Part shown: positions 34,603-45,279 of the stretch, piece after piece
Layout: each line of letters opens with the position of its first letter
Numbering within the stretch: the first letter of the stretch is position 1
DNA from: Lycium barbarum
Taxonomy: Eukaryota > Streptophyta > Magnoliopsida > Solanales > Solanaceae
Assembly (NCBI RefSeq): GCF_019175385.1
Contig: NC_083342.1
Coordinates: 117,304,376-117,368,375, forward strand
Direction: 5' to 3'
Length of the DNA stretch: 64,000 bases
Translations under genes and position numbers: made by a program
Notes under the pieces: model-generated
Told to the model about the DNA's origin: nothing
Database searches by the model: none
What the model saw: only the letters and a program-made list of their open reading frames with translations

Positions 34603-37600
34603 TGTCACGACCCGACTAGGGGCCGTGACGAGTACTCGATACTTGTACCGAGCACCCCTTGCTTATCCTTTTACTTTTTCGTCTTAGCAGGCCGTATGAA
34701 CTGTGCCATATTTTTGTTTTTGAACATTAGCAGCATCATTATGAGCATAGACTAGTCAACTTCATTATCACTTTCTACAACAACATTAACATGCTAGAAC
34801 ACCATATATCTAACTGTACCTGACTGACTGTACATATCTGTCTACGAGCCTCTAGACATAGTACACTTATACATAGAAAGGGTCGAGTACTGTCGTGCCC
34901 GAAAATACATACACAAAATAGTACCACGAAAGTGGGGCTCCGGAACAACTGGAGCGCTGTCAACACTGCTGGTAAGGCTTCTAAGGATCAAATCCGCCTG
35001 TCTGCTGACCTGCGCGGCATGAAACGCAGCATCCACAAGAAGGGACGTCAGTACGAATAGTGTACCGAGTATGTAAGGCATGAATAGTAGCATACGGAAA
35101 GTATAAAACGGAAATAACGACATAAGAGGATAATAGCACATGTCCTGAGGTAGAAACATAACCTGTATATATATATACCCTTGGCAGGTGCTATGCGTAC
35201 TTAGCTTTCCTTTAAGAATCTTTGCTTGTTCATATACACATACATATAAAATAGGACATCTCATATTGCCGAGGCGTCGGCAGCCGATCCATTTAACCAT
35301 AAATATACACATCCCGCGTCCGGGACGATATCATATCATGTAATGCCAACTGATCAGGTGGATATGCGTTCATAACGCTCTGCCCTTACCTCCATTTCCC
35401 CCGTATACATATGCATATATCATGTACATATATCAACGTCTATAGCGCTCTAGCTCCTTTATCATATACATATACGTGTGTCATGTGCATGTATCAGCGT
35501 CTATAGCGCTCTAGCTCTTTCGTCATGTGCATATTTTAAAAATATATACTCATATCTTACATACATTTACATGTCTTATATGCATTTACGTATCCTATAT
35601 ACATATGTCTCATAGGCACGCAGGAAAGCCCAAAGAAGAATCATGTAGTCATCGGAGTGACGTAAGGTCGGTGACCTCCAATTATATTATAGAACACTCG
35701 TGATCGCTTTGTCTCACCTTGAAGGAACGAGTATTTTAAGGTGAGACTATCAACGGGGAATAATATTGAAGTAAACGTAGAATGAAATCGGGGCATCATA
35801 GATGACAGTTCATAGACTTTGAAATCTTTTAGAAAATAAAGGCATAGCTAGGAAATATAAATAATATTCAAAAATTAGTTTATCATTTTCATGTTTACAT
35901 AAGATACTTAGCTTAGTCATCTTAGTCATAGTGTCGTTCCGGTAGTACGTATCATAGGCATATTCTCTTATCTAACATCATTGTTATCATTATCGTCATG
36001 GAAGTGCCCTCGTTAGAGGAGTCATAGTATTTATCATTTGGTAACGAAATCGGGATCAAAGGTTCCCTTTGGATTCACTTCAAGTAAGTCAAGCAAGACT
36101 GTAAGGAAAAATCCGAGAGTAGCGGGCCCACCTCGGGCCGGATGAGGTAGCGTATACGATTTACGTATGTTACGTGTCATAGCGTTACTTGTGAGGGTCT
36201 TAGGGTAATCGGGTCCCATTTATACAAGTTCTAAGGGTGTAGGAGGTTTTTCCAACAATTGGCACACTTTCTAGTTCAATTCTATTGAACAAAAAGTAGA
36301 AAACTTTAGGTGCGGATTCCGGGGAACCGAGTTGTCCCCGAGGCTCGTACCCAACTTATTTCAACTAAGACATGCCATAGAAAGAAGGGTGAAGCCTTAC
36401 ATACCTCTTTCCGCTTCTTTTGCTATTCCGAATTCAAGCTGCAAATCCGCCAAAATCTGCGATTTGGTCACATTTACCCAAACTTTCATTAGGGTACTTA
36501 GAGTTAGAATCTTAAGGAAACACTTGGCTACCGAAATTTCGGCAGCATTTCCTCTGTAAATACACCATCCTCAACATTTACCTAGCAAGTTTTCAATCAA
36601 CAACAACCCGGGAATTCAAACCCGGCCAAACTATTAACATAACTCAACCACACTAACAATTTCCATATTCAATCAAAGATACATTATAACAACTTAATCA
36701 ACTTACTACTTCTTTCAAAACCTTCCAACTCCAATGAAAACAATAACAACCTTATAATATATATTCCAACAACACCATACTAATATCATTATCTTCCATA
36801 CATGTAAGAACATAATATTCAATTTACATAATCTTCCAAGACAAGCCTCCAACTACTAATACTTCACTAAGCTCATAGGCTTTTGTTTGCAATATAAAAT
36901 CCACAACACAACAACCAACATACTAAATAAAACTTGCTCACCATGCATTCATGATTCACCAAATATACACGGCTATACATGTGATATACAACTCACCGCC
37001 ACACAACTATATTCTTGCTATTCATGAATTTCACTCACTTTTGCACACTACAACATGCAAAAATATCCATAACATGTAAAGAATAAGTTCTTACCTTCTT
37101 CCTTGATCTTTCACTTAGCTAAGTCTTGCAACTTGCTAGAATATGAATTTTTCTTGCTCCAAAGACCACTCCACCTTGCTAGGAATCCTTTAATTGGTAG
37201 AAAATAATTTTTGAAGAAATTTTTGTCAATTTTCTTGTCAATCTTTGCACTTGGCCGAAATGGCCTTGGAGATTTCTCCTTCTTTCCTTTTTCTCAAGTG
37301 TTCTTGAAGTTTCTAATGAGATATGACTCATTAATTGATCCTTTATATTAATTATCACATGGATAATTAATAAAATCATGGGCTTGGGCCATGTTGGCCG
37401 GCCATCCCTCACAAATTTGGGCCTTATTATTATTTTTTTATTTTTTGGGGCCAACCCGGTTGGTCCCGAGTTGGGCCTAGCCCACTGACCTTTCGACCTT
37501 AAAACGTTCATATCTCCTTGTACCGACGTCACCTGGGGACCCACGACCTATGGTTGGAAAGATAATTCAATTATCTACAACTTCTATATCTTGGTACTCT

Positions 37601-37841
37601 TCCAAATTCCAAACTTATAATACCGGTTTTGCCCCTTGAAGTCAGATCACCCGAAAACGTTTTCTTAAAAATATTCGTTTGGAGGACTTCCACTTTGATT
37701 TGGCCCAAGGGTCCTTCTTGAGTCGTGTTTAACTTATCATATGTGATTCATATGAATTTTTTTAGATGTCCCAAAAAAAATCTCGATGTGTGGGTCCCAC
37801 CTCAGCAAATAATCTGACGTTCAAAAATACGGGATATAACA
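34603..37841 (-). mobile_element. LTR3 of the array (complete, 3239 bp)
   Basis: Same length and ends as LTR2. It shares with LTR2 the variants that separate both from LTR1 and LTR4, such as CAATCTTTGCAC instead of CAATTTTTGCAC. Confidence 0.9.
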
Positions 37842-39448
37842 TTCTCCCCCCTTTAGAACATTCGTCCTCGAATGTTAAACTGGCCTCATAGTGTATCATA
37901 ATACTTCGGGGAGGTCTCCTTCGTAGACATCTCATATGTCGCTTAGGTCGCTTTTATGTCGTAAGTCCATTGAGTAAGCTCTGAACGTTGGCCCTACGTT
38001 AATAAGTCCCCTTTCTGTCACGCTTTCTCCTCTTCCGTTAGTCTTGTCCGTCTCAGCCTACATGACTTTTATAGGGTTTGTAACCACTCCACACACTCTA
38101 ATTTACATTGGACTACCTAGCTTCACATTCGTCTCTTGTTCCCACATTTGTGAAAATTTCAGCATATTTCCCAGAGGGTCACCCATCCTGAGATTGCTCT
38201 CACCCTAGCACGCTTAACCTTGAAACTCTGGTGCATTTTAATACGTGAACGCTGGTGTAATTTTACCGACTGCCCCATACGGCCTTTGTCACATTATTTA
38301 AAGTAAGTCGGGGTTCCAACAGCTCCCCAAACGTCCTCACGGCGGGTCCCGCTCCTATCTTCACTTTCCTAACCATACAACTACCATATTGCCTCTGCTT
38401 AAATCTTCGCTATTTACTCCTATCCATACATATAACTATCTTTTACCGGGGTTTCTAAACTCACACTGGTGGCGGGGACATCTCAGTCGCCATTACTTAT
38501 AACCGTTAAATCTTTGACCCCTTTTTGAATTTCTACCTGCCGTTATTAATTAGTATTCCTGCAGATGTTACGTATACATTGAAAGTTTTAAAGAAAATCT
38601 CATATACCTGTAGTCGATCAATCTCGAGCCTGGCCCGGGGAACTACCATGTGAAGTATATTCTTCATTCTCGTCTGTCTGCTCATCGCTCGCCCGACCCT
38701 CGTCATTTCTCACGTCAGAATCCGAAGAGAATAGCGGTGATTCCTGGTTCTCTGATGGCCGGAACAAGGGACAGGAGAAATCCGTAGCACTCTCCGAGGT
38801 GGCCGGACTGACACGGTCCTCCATCACGGGAGTAACTGGCGTACCCCCGGAAGCCTCCTCATCCGTCATCCCAGAAGAGTGCTCTGACGGGTCTGTGCCA
38901 TAACTATCCTCCTCCCTGGAGGTAAGAAGCTCCGGGGGAGTCATCGTCGAATCCTCTGAGGGATCTGTATCATAGCCACTGTCTGTGGAGTCCCCTGCTC
39001 TAGGGGTCAGAATCTCTGGAGGAATTGTCGCTGGGTCCTCCGACGGATCCGTATCATAGCTGTCCTCCGCGGGATCCTCCGCTCTAGGAGTCAGGAAATC
39101 CGGAGGAGTTGTGGCTGGGTCCTCTGACGGCTCTGACTCAATCGAATAGCCGAGGCTCCCCCTACTCGGCTCTGGAGATACTCTAGGGGCCTTACTGGTG
39201 CCCCCATCATCTGAAGCTGATGTCTTCATCGACAGTACTAAAACCATAGCATAGGATTAGGAAAGGAATGTGGAAGCCTGGTAGCATAGCTCTATCGCAC
39301 GATCTTAGAATACAAGGAAGGTCATATTTCCTAAATGCCCTGTAGCCTCCTGTTTATAAGTCTGGCGCGCAACACACCCATAAACAAGACTCTACTGGAC
39401 ACGGCTCGTAGACAAACTCCTAGGACCGAACTGCTCTGATACCACTTC
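37842..39448 (-). mobile_element. Internal region INT3 of the LTR element
   Basis: Same structure: primer binding site at 39444-39433, ORF at 39247-38618, purine tract next to LTR3. It shares the Thr-9 variant and the purine tract with INT2. Confidence 0.85.
38618..39247 (-). CDS. 209-residue acidic repeat protein of the LTR element (copy 3)
   Basis: Identical in translation to copy 2. Three open copies with at most one residue different suggest either very recent amplification or constraint. Confidence 0.55.
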   Translation of the reverse strand: MVLVLSMKTSASDDGGTSKAPRVSPEPSRGSLGYSIESEPSEDPATTPPDFLTPRAEDPAEDSYDTDPSEDPATIPPEILTPRAGDSTDSGYDTDPSEDSTMTPPELLTSREEDSYGTDPSEHSSGMTDEEASGGTPVTPVMEDRVSPATSESATDFSCPLFRPSENQESPLFSSDSDVRNDEGRASDEQTDENEEYTSHGSSPGQARD

Positions 39449-42400
39449 TGTCACGACCCGACTAGGGGCCGTGACGAGTACTCGATACTTGTACCGAGCA
39501 CCCCTTGCTTATCCTTTTACTTTTTCGTCTTAGCAGGCCGTATGAACTGTGCCATATTTTTGTTTTTGAACATTAGCAGCATCATTATGAGCATAGACTA
39601 GTCAACTTCATTATCACTTTCTACAACAACATTAACATGCTAGAACACCATATATCTAACTGTACCTGACTGACTGTACATATCTGTCTACGAGCCTCTA
39701 GACATAGTACACTTATACATAGAAAGGGTCGAGTACTGTCGTGCCCGAAAATACATACACAAAATAGTACCACGAAAGTGGGGCTCCGGAACAACTGGAG
39801 CGCTGTCAACACTGCTGGTAAGGCTTCTAAGGATCAAATCCGCCTGTCTGCTGACCTGCGCGGCATGAAACGCAGCATCCACAAGAAGGGACGTCAGTAC
39901 GAATAGTGTACCGAGTATGTAAGGCATGAATAGTAGCATACGGAAAGTATAAAACGGAAATAACGACATAAGAGGATAATAGCACATGTCCTGAGGTAGA
40001 AACATAACCTGTATATATATATACCCTTGGCAGGTGCTATGCGTACTTAGCTTTCCTTTAAGAATCTTTGCTTGTTCATATACACATACATATAAAATAG
40101 GACATCTCATATTGCCGAGGCGTCGGCAGCCGATCCATTTAACCATAAATATACACATCCCGCGTCCGGGACGATATCATATCATGTAATGCCAACTGAT
40201 CAGGTGGATATGCGTTCATAACGCTCTGCCCTTACCTCCATTTCCCCCGTATACATATGCATATATCATGTACATATATCAACGTCTATAGCGCTCTAGC
40301 TCCTTTATCATATACATATACGTGTGTCATGTGCATGTATCAGCGTCTATAGCGCTCTAGCTCTTTCGTCATGTGCATATTTTAAAAATATATACTCATA
40401 TCTTACATACATTTACATGTCTTATATGCATTTACGTATCCTATATACATATGTCTCATAGGCACGCAGGAAAGCCCAAAGAAGAATCATGTAGTCATCG
40501 GAGTGACGTAAGGTCGGTGACCTCCAATTATATTATAGAACACTCGTGATCGCTTTGTCTCACCTTGAAGGAACGAGTATTTTAAGGTGAGACTATCAAC
40601 GGGGAATAATATTGAAGTAAACGTAGAATGAAATCGGGGCATCATAGATGACAGTTCATAGACTTTGAAATCTTTTAGAAAATAAAGGCATAGCTAGGAA
40701 ATATAAATAATATTCAAAAATTAGTTTATCATTTTCATGTTTACATAAGATACTTAGCTTAGTCATCTTAGTCATAGTGTCGTTCCGGTAGTACGTATCA
40801 TAGGCATATTCTCTTATCTAACATCATTGTTATCATTATCGTCATGGAAGTGCCCTCGTTAGAGGAGTCATAGTATTTATCATTTGGTAACGAAATCGGG
40901 ATCAAAGGTTCCCTTTGGATTCACTTCAAGTAAGTCAAGCAAGACTGTAAGGAAAAATCCGAGAGTAGCGGGCCCACCTCGGGCCGGATGAGGTAGCGTA
41001 TACGATTTACGTATGTTACGTGTCATAGCGTTACTTGTGAGGGTCTTAGGGTAATCGGGTCCCATTTATACAAGTTCTAAGGGTGTAGGAGGTTTTTCCA
41101 ACAATTGGCACACTTTCTAGTTCAATTCTATTGAACAAAAAGTAGAAAACTTTAGGTGCGGATTCCGGGGAACCGAGTTGTCCCCGAGGCTCGTACCCAA
41201 CTTATTTCAACTAAGACATGCCATAGAAAGAAGGGTGAAGCCTTACATACCTCTTTCCGCTTCTTTTGCTATTCCGAATTCAAGCTGCAAATCCGCCAAA
41301 ATCTGCGATTTGGTCACATTTACCCAAACTTTCATTAGGGTACTTAGAGTTAGAATCTTAAGGAAACACTTGGCTACCGAAATTTCGGCAGCATTTCCTC
41401 TGTAAATACACCATCCTCAACATTTACCTAGCAAGTTTTCAATCAACAACAACCCGGGAATTCAAACCCGGCCAAACTATTAACATAACTCAACCACACT
41501 AACAATTTCCATATTCAATCAAAGATACATTATAACAACTTAATCAACTTACTACTTCTTTCAAAACCTTCCAACTCCAATGAAAACAATAACAACCTTA
41601 TAATATATATTCCAACAACACCATACTAATATCATTATCTTCCATACATGTAAGAACATAATATTCAATTTACATAATCTTCCAAGACAAGCCTCCAACT
41701 ACTAATACTTCACTAAGCTCATAGGCTTTTGTTTGCAATATAAAATCCACAACACAACAACCAACATACTAAATAAAACTTGCTCACCATGCATTCATGA
41801 TTCACCAAATATACACGGCTATACATGTGATATACAACTCACCGCCACACAACTATATTCTTGCTATTCATGAATTTCACTCACTTTTGCACACTACAAC
41901 ATGCAAAAATATCCATAACATGTAAAGAATAAGTTCTTACCTTCTTCCTTGATCTTTCACTTAGCTAAGTCTTGCAACTTGCTAGAATATGAATTTTTCT
42001 TGCTCCAAAGACCACTCCACCTTGCTAGGAATCCTTTAATTGGTAGAAAATAATTTTTGAAGAAATTTTTGTCAATTTTCTTGTCAATTTTTGCACTTGG
42101 CCGAAATGGCCTTGGAGATTTCTCCTTCTTTCCTTTTTCTCAAGTGTTCTTGAAGTTTCTAATGAGATATGACTCATTAATTGATCCTTTATATTAATTA
42201 TCACATGGATAATTAATAAAATCATGGGCTTGGGCCATGTTGGCCGGCCATCCCTCACAAATTTGGGCCTTATTATTATTTTTTGATTTTTTTGGGCCAA
42301 CCCGGTTGGTCCCGAGTTGGGCCTAGCCCACTGACCTTTCGACCTTAAAACGTTCATATCTCCTTGTACCGACGTCACCTGGGGACCCACGACCTATGGT

Positions 42401-42687
42401 TGGAAAGCTAATTCAATTATCTACAACTTCTATATCTTGGTACTCTTCCAAATTCCAAACTTATAATACCGGTTTTGCCCCTTGAAGTCAGATCACCTGA
42501 AAACGTTTTCTTAAAAATATCCGTTTGGAGGACTTCCACTTTGATTTGGCCCAAGGGTCCTTCTTGAGTCGTGTTTAACTTCTCATATGTGATTCATATG
42601 AATTTTTTTAGATGTCCCAAAAAAAATCTCGATGTGTGGGTCCCACCTCAACAAATAATCTGACGTTCAAAAATACGGGATATAACA
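39449..42687 (-). mobile_element. LTR4 of the array, outer 5' LTR (complete)
   Basis: It ends cleanly at 42687 against MULE transposase sequence. Its first 350 bases carry several private changes (for example GAAAGCTAATTC, CACCTGAAAAC, ATATCCGTTTGG) not seen in LTR1-3. It otherwise shares several variants with LTR1. Confidence 0.9.
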
Positions 42688-44206
42688 AAAACAGATGTAA
42701 AAACCTTCAAAAACTGGCTGACCAAGATCATTAGCATCACCAAGTTTAACAACACAAGTACTTCCAGGGTTTGTCCTCAACAACTCATCCTTATAATCAA
42801 GAATTCTCCCAAACTCAAGAACATGATCTCCCATTATCTCCTTCAGCACCTTAGCTCTTGCTCTCCTAGCTGTGGTCTTACCAACATGGACTTTAAACTT
42901 CTTCCTAACTATCTCGTGCAACTTAAACACTCTAATGTTTGGTTGTTCAATTATTCTCTTTTTAAGGCATGAGCCAAGAATTTAGCATTGCACAAGTAAT
43001 TTCTGGAGGATTTTTCACACTTATGAACTGGAATGTAAGTCCTAATAATAAAATTATTACTTACTTTGTCAAGGCTAGCAAACAGAAGCCACTTGCAACC
43101 TTCCTTGCAACACCTCACCCTTACTCTATTAGGCTCATTAACATACTTCTCAATCTGAACTCTCATCTGGATTGCATACCTAGTGACTACATCTCTAAAC
43201 TCCTTCACACTCACAAAAGTCATTCCCAACTGCCACACAATTTATTTACAAGTTGGATCAAATCTCACACCCTTTGTGCCAGATTTTTTTCTTTTAGATT
43301 TTGACAGATTTACCCTCCTCTGTTGCCCCTCTTCAAACCAATATTCATCATTATCAGTTTCATAGCTACCAGGACCAGAACTTGGGTAATATGGTTCATC
43401 ACCCCCTAGTCTGCCTTCTAAATTTTTTTTTCCTACTTCTGCAGTCTCATCAAATCCCAAATCTGGGCCAGCTTCACCACATGGTACTTCTCCAGTGTCT
43501 TTTGGAATTCTTTCCCTTCTATTCCTCCTTGCTGCTTTTCTTCTCTCATTCTTAAGCTCTATGTACTCCTCATGTACATCACTGAAATAATCATCCTCTC
43601 CACTCAAGTCATCATTTTCAGAATATGAACTATCATCAGTTGATTCATCAGATCCCTTTACTGAAAGTTTTCAGAATCTGATGGACCAGCAGCTAGATCT
43701 ATTGGATCTTGAGTGTTTGGAGGTACTACTTCTAATGGAGGAGTAGTATTTGGGGCAGTATCTAGGGCATTTTTGGAGGCAGTATTTAGGGTTGAAGCTG
43801 GGGCATTTAAAGATACCTCACCAACTTCAATGTTTTGACTAGCACTTCCTTCAATGGTCCCTACCCCTTTATAAAGAGAAGAATCAGATTCCCCCTCATC
43901 CATGTGCACATATACTTTCAAAATCTGCCCACTTTGCAAAGTCCTACCAATTCTTGAAATAACCCTATCATTGTCAATATTTCGTAAAATGCCACTGTTA
44001 GGTGGCCTAATACTAAAGTTGCAACATGAGCTGTACCCTAGATCTGTAATATAACCCTTCAGCTCAAAATAAGAAAGTGTATCATCATCAACATTAGTAA
44101 ATTCACTCATTACCCCACCCACATATCTTGCTTCATCCTCATCATCTTCATAAACTAAGTCCCCACCATGATACAATCTTATAGTGATAAATGTAAACCC
44201 ACTCAT
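42688..44206 (-). pseudogene. MULE (mudrA-type) transposase, N-terminal part, interrupted
   Basis: The start ATG is at 44206 (MSGFTFITIRLYHGG), preceded by an intron-like acceptor. A PB1-like N-terminal domain follows, then an acidic linker. Next comes the conserved GEAGPDLGFDE and GRLGGDEPY block and FDPTC. The MuDR DNA-binding domain (WQLGMTFVSVKEFRDVV, CKEGCKWLLFASLD, HKCE) follows, then the KTTARRARAKVLKEI segment and NPGSTCVVKLGD. It stops at GFYICF, where LTR4 begins, just before the DDE catalytic domain should start. Breaks: a frameshift in an A-run near 43666, an in-frame TAA at 43244-43242, and a frameshift in an A-run near 42963. ORFs continuing past 42688 read LTR sequence. Confidence 0.8.
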
Positions 44207-44559
44207 ACCTAAATGCAAACAAACACAAATAACAAAAAAAAAATCATCATAATTCTCAACAAACTAACTAATCGACAAAAATGAGAAAAACTCACTAAAG
44301 CAAAAAAAGCAGTGTAGACATGCATATCAAGTGGAAAATCTAACATTTTAGCAGCAATTCAACTGTCAATACTACTGTATTCGATTCATCAAAATCGCAA
44401 ACATAAAAACCCCTAAAACCCCAGACTAACACAAACCCAATTAAATGTAGTAAAGTACTAACCTTTGGTTGAAAGATAAGCTTAGCCTTCCAACTGACCG
44501 TGAATCAATAATCGTACCACCAAAGAAATGAAAAAATAAACCCTAGATTATACTTTTTT

Positions 44560-44675
44560 GAACTGAAGGAAGATAGAACGTTTGATTGAAGGATTTGGGG
44601 AAATTTTGATTGAAGGAAGATAGAACGTTTGATTGAAGGAAGTATTAATGTTTGATTGAAGGATTTGTGATGGAA
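44560..44675. repeat. Short tandem repeats near the MULE right end
   Basis: GGAAGATAGAACGTTTGATT and GATTGAAGGATTTG phrases recur three to four times. The stretch is non-coding. Confidence 0.6.
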
Positions 44676-45279
44676 TCAAGAGGTTCGGTTGATTTTAGTG
44701 GGTGTGTTCTTTTGGTTCAAAAGGATGAGCAAATGTAAGGAAATTAAAACGATCGGGTGAATAGTCTTGGGGCCCACAGCGCGTGTACAACACATATCGT
44801 GATATAACTGGGACACTAGTCCAGGTCAGCACAAAAGGTGCAAATAATTACGAAAAAATATAGTTTAGGGGGGTAATAGGACCCCTTGAAAGGAAAGGTG
44901 TGTCCTAGTAAATTTGGTACAAGTTGGGGGGGGGGGGGGGGTAACAGTGTCTTTTCCCAATATATTTTATGTACACTATATATCCTTAATATATATTATA
45001 TGTATACTATAATATATATTCTTAATATATTTTAGTTATTTTTAAAGTATATAACTTTCTAGTTTTTAATTTAAGTAGATGTATATTATAAGTATATTCG
45101 TAGTATATTTTAGGTATATTCCTAACTTAATAAAAGTAAAAATATGAACACAAGTAAATAGAAGAAAGCTCAATGAGCCATATATTTTATTCATTCTTGG
45201 ATAACATTTATTTGCAAGTTATAGTTTTTTTAACTTGCAAATAATACATGAGTTGTAAAGAAATAGTAGAATAATAAAA

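Larger units (their letters stand above)
26893..42687 (-). repeat. Tandem LTR-retrotransposon array, period 4846 bp
   Basis: The order is LTR1 (partial), INT1, LTR2, INT2, LTR3, INT3, LTR4. Matching points recur exactly every 4846 bases; for example the LTR 5' termini are at 28149, 32995, 37841 and 42687. Copies differ by scattered single bases only. Adjacent elements share LTRs, as expected from unequal recombination between LTRs of a single insertion. Confidence 0.92.
21330..44958 (-). mobile_element. Mutator-like element (MULE) with convergent GRF gene, hosting LTR elements
   Basis: It is flanked by the exact 9-bp duplication AATATATTT (21321-21329, 44959-44967). The inverted termini are about 145 bp (21330-21475 and 44814-44958) and differ at only a few positions. 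Both start GGGAAAAG and include a run of about 17 C. It carries a mudrA-type transposase on the minus strand (44206-42688 and 24071-22717, middle missing) and a GRF zinc-finger gene on the plus strand (21806-22237). The 18.6 kb between 24072 and 42687 is LTR-retrotransposon sequence. The original MULE portion left is about 5 kb. Confidence 0.9.

Noticed and set aside
26893..42687. CRISPR-like or satellite array
   Set aside because: The repeat unit is a 4846-bp LTR-retrotransposon with primer site and purine tract, in a plant genome.
24072..42687. A single LTR retrotransposon flanked by a 5-bp target duplication
   Set aside because: The outer LTRs face opposite ways, and the flanks (TCTAT left, AAAAC right) do not match.
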